Shown here: positions 50,907 through 59,435 of the stretch, piece after piece
Layout of the letters: the number at the start of each line of letters is the position of its first letter
Numbering within the stretch: the stretch's first letter is position 1
Source: Clostridia bacterium
GTDB taxonomy: Bacteria; Bacillota; Clostridia; Oscillospirales; Acutalibacteraceae
Assembly (NCBI GenBank): GCA_017631795.1
Contig: JAGBSO010000035.1
Coordinates: 23,985-87,984 of the forward strand
Length of the DNA stretch: 64,000 nt
Reading direction: 5' to 3'
Notes under the pieces: generated by a model
Told to the model about the DNA's origin: nothing
The model's database searches: none
What the model saw: the letters and a program-made list of their open reading frames with translations, nothing else
Program-made: the position numbers and the translations under genes

Positions 50907-50944
50907 AAAAAAACACAGATACCGTCATGAAAAAGTATCTGTGT
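50907..50944 (-). terminator. Intrinsic terminator of the pseudouridine synthase unit
   Basis: On the minus strand, ACACAGATAC, a 12-base loop, GTATCTGTGT and T7, directly after the stop codon region. Confidence 0.85.
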
Positions 50945-50950
50945 CTGCTG

Positions 50951-51667
50951 TTATTTTTGTTGTATCATATTCAGCTCTTCTTCTGTGATTTCTCTGCATT
51001 CACCCGGAGCAAGAGATTCATCAAGGGGAAGATTGCCCATTTTAATTCGTCTGAGTGAGAGCAATTCTGCATTCGTTGAGCTTATCATTCTTTTTATCTG
51101 ATGATATTTGCCTTCTCTGAGAACGATTTTATATACAGGGTTGCCCTGATGTTCAATAAGGTCAATTTCAGCTTCCAGAAGCTGTTCATCGCCGAGAATC
51201 ATTCCGTTTCTCATATTCTCAAGAAAAGATTCTTCAATAATGCAATCTGTTTCTGCAAGATATGTCTTGTCAATGTGGTGTCTGGGAGAGAGAATGTTGT
51301 GAGCAAACTCACCGTCATCGGTAATTAGCACAAAACCTGTTGTGTCTTTGTCAAGTCTGCCGGCAGGAAACAGGTCAGGTCTTTTCATTGAATCGGGAAT
51401 GATATCTATAACCGTTTTTTCCTTGGGGTCACGGCTTGCGCTGACAATCCCGTCAGGTTTGTTCATCATGATGTAGATATGTTTTTTATATGTGAATGGT
51501 GTGCCTGAAATCCTGATATCATCAATTGACGGGTCAGCTTTAAATGATGTGTTTTTAACTGCAGCACCGTTGACTGTCACAACTCCTGAGCGGATAAGTT
51601 TTGTTGCCTCAGAGCGTGTCATCATGCTTTGTGATGATATTAATTTGTCAAGTCGTTCTTTTGCCAT
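50951..51667 (-). CDS. RsuA/RluB-family pseudouridine synthase
   Basis: Isomerises uridine in rRNA, probably 16S position 516 (RsuA) or a 23S site (RluB). An S4 RNA-binding domain fills residues 1-60 (RLDKLISSQSMMTRSEATKL), then the catalytic domain with GRLDKDTTGFVL, where the Asp is the nucleophile, and a C-terminal EGKYHQIKRM motif. At 238 residues it fits RsuA best. AGGAG ribosome binding site. Last gene of a minus-strand run that begins at rsmD or earlier. Confidence 0.88.
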   Translation of the reverse strand: MAKERLDKLISSQSMMTRSEATKLIRSGVVTVNGAAVKNTSFKADPSIDDIRISGTPFTYKKHIYIMMNKPDGIVSASRDPKEKTVIDIIPDSMKRPDLFPAGRLDKDTTGFVLITDDGEFAHNILSPRHHIDKTYLAETDCIIEESFLENMRNGMILGDEQLLEAEIDLIEHQGNPVYKIVLREGKYHQIKRMISSTNAELLSLRRIKMGNLPLDESLAPGECREITEEELNMIQQK

Positions 51668-51669
51668 GA

Positions 51670-52152
51670 TTACTCCTGTTTTGTAAGTCCCTTCATGAAG
51701 CCGTCAATTTCAAGAGAGCAGATATCTCCGCCTATGATTTTTCCTTTACAGACAAGCAGATTTATTCTGATGCTCTGTGATTCTTCATATCCGGGATAAT
51801 TTGTAACTGTATAAGTCCACTTTTTTACGGTGCATCCTTTGTAAGGATCAAGGTCAAGTCCCGATTGCTTCTGAATTTCATTATAATTTGTGTAAGTTTC
51901 ATCAAATTCATCAGGAATTCTTATTTCGGCAACAGCTGACGGCTCATTTTCCACTGCAAGACCGAGTGATGATATAAAACTCAGTCTTTCTGCATCTGTT
52001 GAAGCTGAAAAATTAAGCGCACCGTCTGTGGGGGTTGATTTTTCCGCATTTTCGGAGCTTGAAATTACCGCAAAAACAATGACAATTGCAACAACTGCCG
52101 AAACAAGCAGAAAAAGTTTGCCTTTCAGGGATTTTAATGATACTAAAAACAT
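51670..52152 (-). CDS. DUF4830-type membrane-anchored protein
   Basis: One membrane helix near the N-terminus (about residues 12-34), a Ser/Thr linker and a 110-residue outer domain. ERLSFISSLGLAVE, EIRIPDEFDETYTNYNEIQ, LDLDPYKG and IIGGDICSLEIDGFM match the DUF4830 pattern I remember from Clostridia; function unknown. Its ribosome binding site GAGGTG is inside a hairpin (see 52158-52196). The gene ends 2 bases before the pseudouridine synthase start. Confidence 0.7.
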   Translation of the reverse strand: MFLVSLKSLKGKLFLLVSAVVAIVIVFAVISSSENAEKSTPTDGALNFSASTDAERLSFISSLGLAVENEPSAVAEIRIPDEFDETYTNYNEIQKQSGLDLDPYKGCTVKKWTYTVTNYPGYEESQSIRINLLVCKGKIIGGDICSLEIDGFMKGLTKQE

Positions 52153-52157
52153 AAAAA

Positions 52158-52196
52158 CACCTCGCATAAATATTCATAAAATAAATATGCAAGGTG
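52158..52196 (-). promoter_or_regulatory. Hairpin enclosing the ribosome binding site of the DUF4830 gene
   Basis: CACCT (52158-52162) pairs with AGGTG (52192-52196) and GCATA with TATGC, with one mismatch between them and a further 4-base-pair AT stem before a 5-base loop. On the mRNA the GAGGTG site of the downstream gene is paired, so translation may be damped. It may also act as a weak terminator for the upstream gene, but lacks a T run beyond TTTTT. Confidence 0.4.
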
Positions 52197-52211
52197 CCGC
52201 AATTAAATTAC

Positions 52212-52772
52212 TTATTCTTCGTCTTCGGGGTTTTTGATTGATACATTCTGGAGTCTGGAAAGTGCAAGACGTGCATTTTCACGATTCTGAGAGAAGAAGT
52301 CGATATTTCTTGTCAGATAGTCGTCGCATTCGCCCATAATGCTCTTTGCAAATTCACTTGCCTGCATACGCATTTCATAAGCCCATCTCTTAGCGCTTGC
52401 TTCACGTTCTTCAGCATTTGTATTTGCTTCAGTAAGGATTGAATTTGCTTCGTCATTTGCTTCTGTAACAATCTTGAGAGCAGCATCCTTAGCAGCTTTT
52501 GTGATTTCATGTTCTTCAGTCATCTTTTCAGCTTTAACCTGAGCATCACTTACGATTTTGCTTGCAGTTTCCTGAGCAGCCTGAAGGATTTCTCTTCTTT
52601 CAGCAACAATTTTTCTTGCCTGAATGATTTCTGTGGGAATTGAAGAGCTGAGTTCTTTAAGACATTCTGCGATAGCGTCTCCGTCTACCTTGACTTTTCC
52701 GCCACCGCCGAAAGACGGTTTTCCTTCTTCGAGTATGTCTTCAATTTTTTCAATAATTTCTTCGTAATTCAT
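52212..52772 (-). CDS. DivIVA-like coiled-coil protein
   Basis: A 186-residue soluble, charged protein. A short N-terminal part with a Gly-rich loop (SFGGGGKVKVDG) precedes long coiled coil (residues about 50-165) with Ala/Glu/Lys heptads such as AAQETASKIVSDAQVKAEKM. Clostridial proteins next to coaD are often annotated as ATPase or V-type ATPase subunit H-like because of this composition; a DivIVA/SepIVA-type scaffold is the more useful guess. GGAGGAAA ribosome binding site. It follows coaD by 21 bases. Confidence 0.6.
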   Translation of the reverse strand: MNYEEIIEKIEDILEEGKPSFGGGGKVKVDGDAIAECLKELSSSIPTEIIQARKIVAERREILQAAQETASKIVSDAQVKAEKMTEEHEITKAAKDAALKIVTEANDEANSILTEANTNAEEREASAKRWAYEMRMQASEFAKSIMGECDDYLTRNIDFFSQNRENARLALSRLQNVSIKNPEDEE

Positions 52773-52793
52773 GTTAATTTCCTCCGTTGGGGG

Positions 52794-53285
52794 TTATTTG
52801 GAATCTTTCCCTGTGATTTTTTTTATTATGTCATCAGCAATTTCTGCGGGAACAAAATTGCTGATTTCTCCGCCGAGATTGCATATTTCTTTGACTGCGC
52901 TGGAACTTAAGTACATGTTTTCAAGGCTTGAAACCATGAAAACTGTGTCAACATCGGGAGCCAGCTGTCTGTTGATAAGAGCCTGCTGGAATTCTACTTC
53001 AAAATCTGAAACAGCTCGCAGACCTTTTACAATAGCAGAAGCACCTGAGATTTTTACATAGTCGGCAAGAAGTCCCTGATAAGAGTCAACCACAACATTC
53101 GGAATATCAACACAACGTCTGATAAAATCAACTCTTTCGGCAGGGGAGAAAGTGCCGCCCTTTTTTTTAGCATTATATGAAACGAGGACAATAACCTTGT
53201 CAAACATTTTCGAAGCACGTTTCATGATATCAAGATGTCCGTTTGTAACCGGGTCAAAACTTCCCGGATACACAGCAATTCTCAT
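52794..53285 (-). CDS. coaD: Phosphopantetheine adenylyltransferase
   Basis: Transfers AMP from ATP to 4'-phosphopantetheine, the penultimate step of coenzyme A synthesis; cytoplasmic hexamer. YPGSFDPVTNGHLDI contains the TxGH nucleotidyltransferase motif, KGLRAVSDFEVEFQQA the conserved substrate segment, and SSSAVKEI the ISSTxVR-like C-terminal signature (variant). The length of 163 is standard. It follows rsmD by 14 bases, the conserved Firmicutes pair. Confidence 0.96.
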   Translation of the reverse strand: MRIAVYPGSFDPVTNGHLDIMKRASKMFDKVIVLVSYNAKKKGGTFSPAERVDFIRRCVDIPNVVVDSYQGLLADYVKISGASAIVKGLRAVSDFEVEFQQALINRQLAPDVDTVFMVSSLENMYLSSSAVKEICNLGGEISNFVPAEIADDIIKKITGKDSK

Positions 53286-53299
53286 TGGGATTCACCCTT

Positions 53300-53848
53300 T
53301 CACTCCGCATCACCGTTGTAACGGTAAATAGTGAGCTTAGTTTTTGAGTATGTGTCCTGCTTCGCAACGGTGTATTCACCGACAGCTTCGGGCAGCTCCT
53401 CTTTTATATCTGTTTCACATACGATTATTCCGCCGTCGTTCAATACATTAAGAACGAGTGAAAGAGCTTTTACCGCAAGCTGTTTCTTGTATGGGGGATC
53501 GATGAAAACAATATCGAACTTTTCACGTGTTGTTTTGAGATATGAAAGACCGTCTCCGTTGAAAACAGTTGCATTATCTTTGAGCTGACAATGCTCAAGA
53601 TTTTCGTTTACAACTTTTATTGATTCACGGCTGAGATCAACAAAAACAGCTTTTCTTGCACCTCTGCTGAGAGCTTCGATGCCGAGCTGTCCTGCGCCTG
53701 CAAAAAGATCAAGCACATTTCTGCCTTCGATATCAAACTGTATTGAATTGAAAATTGCACCTTTTACCTTTGCAGAAGTGGGACGGATATCCTCACCTTC
53801 AAGGGTAATAAGCTTTCTGCCTTTTGCAGAACCTGTTATAACTCTCAT
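53300..53848 (-). CDS. rsmD: 16S rRNA (guanine966-N2)-methyltransferase
   Basis: SAM-dependent methyltransferase of 182 residues acting on the small ribosomal subunit. N-terminal RVITGSAKGRKL with RPTSAKVKGAIFN, SAM motif LDLFAGAGQLGIEALSRGA, and catalytic DPPYKK are all present. First gene of the rsmD-coaD-coiled coil-DUF4830-pseudouridine synthase run; a promoter lies just upstream and AGGAGAA precedes the start. Confidence 0.96.
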   Translation of the reverse strand: MRVITGSAKGRKLITLEGEDIRPTSAKVKGAIFNSIQFDIEGRNVLDLFAGAGQLGIEALSRGARKAVFVDLSRESIKVVNENLEHCQLKDNATVFNGDGLSYLKTTREKFDIVFIDPPYKKQLAVKALSLVLNVLNDGGIIVCETDIKEELPEAVGEYTVAKQDTYSKTKLTIYRYNGDAE

Positions 53849-53874
53849 ATCATTCTCCTAACATACCTTAATGT

Positions 53875-53904
53875 ATTATCGCACTTTATAGGGCTTTTTG
53901 TCAA
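53875..53904 (-). promoter_or_regulatory. Sigma-A promoter for rsmD-coaD
   Basis: TTGACA, 18 bases, GATAAT on the minus strand, about 27 bases before the start codon. Confidence 0.7.
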
Positions 53905-53920
53905 TAGAAATTGATAAAAT

Positions 53921-54568
53921 TTATAAATTATTTAAGTTTAACAATTCAAGGGGAGTGTTGATAATATGGTCTGCGCCGTTTTTTCTGAGAACGTTTTCAT
54001 CTCTGAATCCCCATGTAACGCCAACGCTTCTCAGCCCTGCATTTTTTGCTGTAATCATGTCAACATCGGAATCACCCACATAAAGAACATCTTCTTTTTT
54101 AAGATCAAGTTCATTCAATGCTCTGAAAACATTGTCAGGTGCAGGTTTCAGTTTATCTTTGCCGTTATCACCTATCACAAGGTCAGGCACATCGCCGAAT
54201 TTTGCTTTGCAAAGAATTTTTGCAGCTTCTTCAGCTTTGTTTGTGACAACAGCAATCCTGATGTTTTTCTTTTTAAGATTATCAAGAAGCTCCGGGATTC
54301 CGTCATAAGGTCTTGTTTTTATGTCTGCATGATCTTTGTAATATTCCATCATTCCGTCAACGCATATTTTAATCATTTCGGGATCTGTATCATAAGGAAC
54401 AGATCTTGCAATAAGTGTCGGAACACCGTTGCCGATAAAAGAACGGATTTCGTCAATTGTTCTTTCAGGCATACCGTGCGTATTAAGAATGTGATTTACG
54501 CTGTCTGTAAGGTCTTCAAGCGTGTCAAGAAGTGTACCGTCAAGGTCAAATAATATAGCTTTAATCAT
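53921..54568 (-). CDS. HAD-superfamily phosphatase (phosphoglycolate phosphatase-like)
   Basis: Haloacid-dehalogenase hydrolase of 215 residues with a helical cap. Motif I ILFDLDGTLLDT, motif II (VVTNKA), motif III Lys in KLKPAPDN and motif IV VGDSDVDM are complete. Typical of Gph/PpaX; substrate may be phosphoglycolate or pyrophosphate. The start overlaps the uvrC end by 8 bases; an ATG three codons earlier is an alternative. Confidence 0.88.
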   Translation of the reverse strand: MIKAILFDLDGTLLDTLEDLTDSVNHILNTHGMPERTIDEIRSFIGNGVPTLIARSVPYDTDPEMIKICVDGMMEYYKDHADIKTRPYDGIPELLDNLKKKNIRIAVVTNKAEEAAKILCKAKFGDVPDLVIGDNGKDKLKPAPDNVFRALNELDLKKEDVLYVGDSDVDMITAKNAGLRSVGVTWGFRDENVLRKNGADHIINTPLELLNLNNL

Positions 54569-56414
54569 TTTCTTCATCTCTGTGATAATGTTTATATATA
54601 TTTATTGCAATTTTTTCGCTGATGCCTTCAACTTCGCAAAGTTCTTCCACTGTTGCTTTGCGTATTGCTGCAAGCGTTCTGAAATGTTGCAGAAGAGTTT
54701 TTGCTTTTACTGAGCCTACACCTTCAATTTCAGTCAGAGTCATTGCTGTCATTGTTTTTTTCTGTTTTTTACGGTGGTATTCAACGGAAAATCTGTGGAC
54801 TTCTTCCTGTATGTCGGAAACAAGAGTGAATGCCTTCCGTTTGTCATTGATTGCAATTTCACCGCCGCCGTGTGCAATTGCTCTTGTGCGGTGTTTGTTG
54901 TCTTTTACCATACCGAAAAGGGGAATGTCCGAAAGACCGAAAGATTCAAGCACGGGTCTGACTGCATTTACCTGACCGATACCGCCGTCAAGCAGAATCA
55001 GGTCGGGTTTCTTCCCGAATCCTTCTGACGGATTCTCATGCTTTGCTTTTTCATATTCATTGAAGCGTCGTGTCAGCACTTCTGCCATTGAGCGGTAGTC
55101 ATCCTGTCCTGAAAAGCCTTTTATTTCAAAGCGCCTGTAAGCACTTTTCCAGGGTTTTCCGCCTTTGAAAACAATCATACCTGCCACATTGTCAGCACCG
55201 TCTGTATGTGATATATCATATGATTCAATATATTCGGGAGCAGCGTCAAGACCGAGCAGGGAAGCCAGTTCATCGAGTGCAGCAACTGTTTTACCGTTTC
55301 TGCCCAGATGCTGTGCAAGTTTTTCGGCAGCATTGTCGGAGCAGAGTTTTATAAGACTTGCATTTTCGCCCTTTTCGGGAATATATATGCGCACATTCTT
55401 TCCTCGTTTTTCAGTCAGCATCTGAGAGAGTGCTTCAAGCCCTTCAATTTCACCGTCAACTGCAATGTTGGGAGGAATATTGTCACGCATCGAATAGTAA
55501 TCGGCAATGAGTTTTTCCCTGATAACAGGCATTTCATCAATTGCATTTGTGTAGAAATATTCGCTGTCATAAAGTCTTCCGTCTGAAAAACGAAGCACCG
55601 CAAGACAGACTTTTTCCAATGATTCGCAGACTGCAAAAACATCCTGCTCTTTTGTTTTCTGCGAAACAACATTCTGTTTGCTTGCAGTTTTTTCAATAGC
55701 CTGAATGGAATCACGCAGAGCTGCTGCCTTTTCAAATTCAAGGTTTTCTGCAGCTTTTTCCATCTGTCTTTTCAGCTCTTTTATCATGGAATCGTTGCCG
55801 CCTGTGATAAATTTTACAGCATTATCAACAGCGTCGTTGTGTTCCTTTTTGCTGATTTTCCCTGTGCATGGTGCAGCACAGTTCTTTATATAATAGTTAA
55901 GGCACGGTCTGCCTTTTTTGTTTATGTCTCCGGGAAACATTTTTCCGCAGGTCGGAAGACGGAAAATTTTGCAGGCTTCTGCAACTGATTTGGAAACACA
56001 GTCTGAACTTGTATAGGGACCGAGATATTTTGCACCGTCATCAAGTTTCTGTTTTTCACTTGAAAGATTTTTCCAGTCCGTTCCTGCAATTTTAATATAA
56101 TGATATCCTTTGTCATCTTTCAGCAGAATATTGTATTTCGGGGTGTGCTGTTTTATAAGGCTGCATTCAAGAACAAGAGCTTCAAACTCACTGCTTACAA
56201 CTATATAATCAAAGTCGTTTACATTTTCAACCATTCTGCGGACTTTGATCGGATGCTTATTCTGAGAGCCGAAATACTGGCTGACTCTGTTTTTCAGCTT
56301 TTTAGCTTTGCCGATATAAATTATCTTTCCCGTTTTGTCTTTCATTATATAGACACCGGGTTCAAGGGGCAGACGCATGGCTTTGCTTCTGAGCTGTTTT
56401 ATCTTTTCGTTCAT
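54561..56414 (-). CDS. uvrC: Excinuclease ABC subunit C
   Basis: Endonuclease making both incisions in nucleotide excision repair. GIY-YIG domain at the N-terminus (PGVYIMKDKTGKIIYIG), UVR domain near 200-235 (LKRQMEKAAENLEFEKAAAL), RNase H-like C-terminal nuclease (SYDISHTDG, LILLDGGIGQVNA), and two helix-hairpin-helix motifs at the end (EIEGVGSVKAKTLL, EVEGISEKIAINIY). The 617 residues are normal. Start after GAGGTG; a start seven codons earlier overlaps that site. Confidence 0.97.
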   Translation of the reverse strand: MNEKIKQLRSKAMRLPLEPGVYIMKDKTGKIIYIGKAKKLKNRVSQYFGSQNKHPIKVRRMVENVNDFDYIVVSSEFEALVLECSLIKQHTPKYNILLKDDKGYHYIKIAGTDWKNLSSEKQKLDDGAKYLGPYTSSDCVSKSVAEACKIFRLPTCGKMFPGDINKKGRPCLNYYIKNCAAPCTGKISKKEHNDAVDNAVKFITGGNDSMIKELKRQMEKAAENLEFEKAAALRDSIQAIEKTASKQNVVSQKTKEQDVFAVCESLEKVCLAVLRFSDGRLYDSEYFYTNAIDEMPVIREKLIADYYSMRDNIPPNIAVDGEIEGLEALSQMLTEKRGKNVRIYIPEKGENASLIKLCSDNAAEKLAQHLGRNGKTVAALDELASLLGLDAAPEYIESYDISHTDGADNVAGMIVFKGGKPWKSAYRRFEIKGFSGQDDYRSMAEVLTRRFNEYEKAKHENPSEGFGKKPDLILLDGGIGQVNAVRPVLESFGLSDIPLFGMVKDNKHRTRAIAHGGGEIAINDKRKAFTLVSDIQEEVHRFSVEYHRKKQKKTMTAMTLTEIEGVGSVKAKTLLQHFRTLAAIRKATVEELCEVEGISEKIAINIYKHYHRDEEND

Positions 56415-56449
56415 TGATGCACCTCTTTTCAGCATATAAAAATCATAAA

Positions 56450-56482
56450 AATTAAAAACGGCATACCATCCGGTACACCGTT
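56450..56482 (-). terminator. Intrinsic terminator of ptsH
   Basis: On the minus strand, AACGGTGTACC pairs with GGTATGCCGTT (two wobbles) around GGAT, followed by TTTAATTTTT. It separates ptsH from uvrC. Confidence 0.85.
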
Positions 56483-56497
56483 AGTTCTGTCTTGTTT

Positions 56498-56761
56498 TTA
56501 TTCAGCGAAACCGGATTCAACAAGTTTTGCAAGAGCATCAACAGCTTCCTGTTCATCTGTGCCGCCTGCAATAATTCTGATCTGAGTGCCGCCCATAATG
56601 CCAAGTGAAAGAACACCTAAAAGGCTCTTTGCATTAGCTCTGCGCTCTTCTTTTTCTACCCAGATTGAAGACTTGAATTCGTTTGCTTTCTGAATGAAGA
56701 ATGTAGCGGGACGTGCATGAAGTCCTACCTGATTCTCAACAACAACATCTTTAACACACAT
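56498..56761 (-). CDS. ptsH: Phosphocarrier protein HPr
   Basis: Small phosphotransfer protein of the sugar phosphotransferase system, 87 residues. His15 in GLHARPAT accepts phosphate from enzyme I, and Ser46 in NAKSLLGVLSLG is the HPr kinase site used in Firmicutes catabolite control; both are intact, so it is HPr and not Crh. It is transcribed alone with its own promoter and terminator; ptsI is not adjacent. Confidence 0.93.
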   Translation of the reverse strand: MCVKDVVVENQVGLHARPATFFIQKANEFKSSIWVEKEERRANAKSLLGVLSLGIMGGTQIRIIAGGTDEQEAVDALAKLVESGFAE

Positions 56762-56805
56762 AAGGCGATAACTCCTTAAAATAAATTTTGAATTTCACAA
56801 TACAT

Positions 56806-56833
56806 ATTATACCACAAAAGTTCATTTCGTCAA
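56806..56833 (-). promoter_or_regulatory. Sigma-A promoter for ptsH
   Basis: TTGACG, 16 bases, TATAAT with an extended TGTGG, on the minus strand, about 45 bases before the start codon. Confidence 0.75.
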
Positions 56834-56840
56834 TGAGTTA

Positions 56841-56885
56841 TATTGCACTATTTGGCGAAAACACAAAACTTCGGATAGTGTAATA
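56841..56885. other. Imperfect inverted repeat upstream of ptsH
   Basis: TATTGCACTAT and ATAGTGTAATA (one mismatch) are separated by 23 bases, upstream of the -35 of ptsH and about 125 bases beyond the trmD stop. It has no T run of terminator quality on the minus strand. The remainder of the 250-base gap is AT-rich without recognisable content. Confidence 0.3.
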
Positions 56886-57009
56886 AAGCTTTAAAATTTA
56901 AACTTTGAAACTTTGTGCAAATTGACAAGGATTTTGTGGGTTATTTATTGAAACAGACTAAAATATGTGACTGTTTTTTACAAAAACCAACCTTTTATGG
57001 TAATATCTG

Positions 57010-57699
57010 TCATTTTTGCTTTTTTTCTAAAAGATCAGGGCGTCTTTCTTTTGTGCGTTTTAACGATTGTTCTGTACGCCACTTTTCAATGTTTGCATGA
57101 TGACCGGAAAGAAGCACATCAGGCACCGCCATTCCGTTCCATACTGCGGGTTTTGTGTACTGCGGATATTCAAGCAACCCGCTGTAATGACTTTCTTTTT
57201 CCATAGCCTCATCGTTTGCAAGAACACCGGGAAGCATTCTGGCAACAGAATCGGCAAGTACAAGTGCGGGAAGTTCACCGCCTGTGAGAACATAGTCACC
57301 GATTGATATTTCTTCATCCACAATCGACTCAATGACTCTCTCGTCAACACCTTCATAATGCCCGCAAAGGATAGCAATATTCTCTTTTTTTGCAAGTTCT
57401 TTCACTTTTTCCTGTGTCAGCACTTTTCCTTGGGGAGACATATATATAAGATACGGTTTTGTTTCTGTCTGTTCGCAAACGGACATATAGCAGTCATAAA
57501 TAGGCTGAGCCATCATGAGCATACCCATACCACCGCCATAGGGAGTGTCATCAACATTGTGGTGTTTGTTTGCAGCATAGTCACGGATGTTGTGTGAATG
57601 AATATCAATAAGCCCTTTTGCTATTGACCTGCCGATAATGCTTTCAGAATAAACACTTTCGCACATTTCGGGAAATAGTGTGAGTATATCAATCCTCAT
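57010..57699 (-). CDS. trmD: tRNA (guanine37-N1)-methyltransferase
   Basis: SPOUT-family, SAM-dependent enzyme that makes m1G37 in tRNA and prevents frameshifting. [12 protein letters not shown] is the typical start, [10 protein letters not shown] the conserved loop, [12 protein letters not shown] the catalytic region and [13 protein letters not shown] the SAM-binding knot. The 229 residues are normal. It overlaps the rimM end by 11 bases. rplS, which usually follows trmD, is absent. Confidence 0.97.
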   Translation of the reverse strand: MRIDILTLFPEMCESVYSESIIGRSIAKGLIDIHSHNIRDYAANKHHNVDDTPYGGGMGMLMMAQPIYDCYMSVCEQTETKPYLIYMSPQGKVLTQEKVKELAKKENIAILCGHYEGVDERVIESIVDEEISIGDYVLTGGELPALVLADSVARMLPGVLANDEAMEKESHYSGLLEYPQYTKPAVWNGMAVPDVLLSGHHANIEKWRTEQSLKRTKERRPDLLEKKQK

Positions 57700-58228
57700 C
57701 TGCGTCACCATTGACAGCATCGTCAAAAATACCTTTGAGCGGCTTTATGAAAACACTTTCATTTTCCACATCAACATTGATGACAACATCTTTGATTGCA
57801 GGTATGATATATTCTTTATTATTATTTTCTATATACCATATATCATTGGCACCTGTCTGTGCAACATCGGTAAGAGTGCCGTAAATTTTGCTGTTGTCAT
57901 CAGCATCGTAAACAGTGCAGCCGATAAGGTCCTGAATAAACCAGTCACCCTTTCTGAGTTTTGCATCAGCTCTGTTCATGAACAAAGTCTTGTTTCTGAG
58001 CTTCTGAGCATCTTCAACTGTATCAATCCCGTCAAGTTTGAGAATTACAATATTCCCATGAGGACGGCATGCAGTAACCTTTACGGATTTTTCACCGTTT
58101 TTATCAAAATATAATGTTTTGAATTTTTTCATAAATTCGGGTGTATCACACCATGGGTTTACACGAAGTTCACCCTTTACACCGTGTGTTGATACAATCT
58201 GCCCGATTTCGAGATATTGTTTGAGCAT
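57689..58228 (-). CDS. rimM: Ribosome maturation factor RimM
   Basis: Assists 30S subunit assembly by binding ribosomal protein S19. [18 protein letters not shown] is the N-terminal signature, and the second half is a PRC-barrel ([21 protein letters not shown]). Length 179. The ATG after AAAGGAGA was chosen; the longer reading frame reaches into potD. It begins 13 bases after the potD stop, so it is probably transcribed with the polyamine transporter genes. Confidence 0.95.
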   Translation of the reverse strand: MLKQYLEIGQIVSTHGVKGELRVNPWCDTPEFMKKFKTLYFDKNGEKSVKVTACRPHGNIVILKLDGIDTVEDAQKLRNKTLFMNRADAKLRKGDWFIQDLIGCTVYDADDNSKIYGTLTDVAQTGANDIWYIENNNKEYIIPAIKDVVINVDVENESVFIKPLKGIFDDAVNGDADED

Positions 58229-58241
58229 TGGGAATCTCCTT

Positions 58242-59435
58242 TTACTGATTCCAGAGTTTTCTTCGTCTTGAATTCCTGATAAAGAAGTAAACTGCACTGA
58301 TGACGCTTATTGCAACAACAGCAATACAGAATATATCGATCCAGTCAAGGGATGCAGATTCAGAGCCTTCTTCTGCAGAGATGATTTTAAGGTCTGTCCA
58401 GAGTGTGCTCTGAAGCATCTGTGTTTTCTGCGGAAGATTGATGAAAACCTCTGTATTGTTTTTCAGATAATCTTCGTCAGGATAAACAATTGCGTTTTCG
58501 GTTATTGTCGGATCAAGCAGTTTTTTCGCTTCAGTATTGGGAGTTGCATAGCCGACTGTTTCCGCATTCATGGCTGCAATTTCAGGTTCGCACATGAAAT
58601 TGATGAAGAGTTCAGCTTCCTTTTTGTGTTCTGTTGTTTTGAGAATACACATTGAATCCACAAAAAGATTTGTGCCTTCTTTTGCAATATAGAACTTGAT
58701 ATCAGGATTTGATTCCTGAATTACAAATGCATCACCTGCATAATAAGGAGCAATCCATGCTTCACCTGATTCCATTTTGTCGAAAATAGCATCCATAACA
58801 TAAGCCTGAACAATAGGTTTCTGTTCACTGAGAGCTTTTGCTGCTTCCTGCCATTCTTTTTCATTGCCTGAATTCATGGAGTATCCGAGTCTTGTGAGAG
58901 AGATTCCGAAAGAGTCACGGGGATTGTCAAACATGAGGATTTTTCCTGCATATTTTTCATTCCATAAAAGGTCAAGACTCTGATCCTTTACATCTTCTTC
59001 ATCTACAAACTGAGAGTTGTAAATCACAACAACTGTTCCCCAGAAATAAGGAACAGAGTATTTGTTTTCGGGATCGCTGGCAAGATTTCTGTAAGCATCG
59101 CCGATGTATTTGTAGTTGGGGATGTTTGAATAGTCAATTTCAGCAAGCATATCTTCCTGAATAAGTTTGCTGACCATATATTCTGAGGGGATAACAATAT
59201 CGTAAGACGCAGCACCTGAAACAATTTTTGAATACATTGCTTCGTTACTGTCAAATGTTGTGTAATTGACATCGATATCAGGGTATTTTTCTTCGAACAT
59301 ATCAATAGTGCTCTGTTCGATATATTCACCCCAGTTGTAAACATTCAGCACAACCTGGTCTTCTGCAAATGCAGCAACTGAGAATGAAACCAGAAGAATA
59401 CACACTGAAATTATAAGGGACATGAATCTTTTCAT
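58242..59435 (-). CDS. potD: Spermidine/putrescine-binding protein, C-terminally anchored
   Basis: Extracellular solute-binding protein of the PotABCD polyamine importer, 397 residues. A cleavable signal peptide (residues 1-24, ending AAFA) has no lipobox Cys, unlike most Gram-positive binding proteins. The bilobal domain follows (LNVYNWGEYIEQ, PSEYMVSKL, YFWGTVVVIYN). A membrane helix at about 365-385 and a RNSRRRK tail end the protein and replace the lipid anchor. It overlaps the potC end by 4 bases. Confidence 0.92.
   Translation of the reverse strand: MKRFMSLIISVCILLVSFSVAAFAEDQVVLNVYNWGEYIEQSTIDMFEEKYPDIDVNYTTFDSNEAMYSKIVSGAASYDIVIPSEYMVSKLIQEDMLAEIDYSNIPNYKYIGDAYRNLASDPENKYSVPYFWGTVVVIYNSQFVDEEDVKDQSLDLLWNEKYAGKILMFDNPRDSFGISLTRLGYSMNSGNEKEWQEAAKALSEQKPIVQAYVMDAIFDKMESGEAWIAPYYAGDAFVIQESNPDIKFYIAKEGTNLFVDSMCILKTTEHKKEAELFINFMCEPEIAAMNAETVGYATPNTEAKKLLDPTITENAIVYPDEDYLKNNTEVFINLPQKTQMLQSTLWTDLKIISAEEGSESASLDWIDIFCIAVVAISVISAVYFFIRNSRRRKLWNQ

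Noticed and set aside
50700..50930. 76-codon open frame in the gap before the CdaR-like gene
   Set aside because: It crosses the operator, promoter and terminator signals, has no ribosome binding site, and its composition looks random.
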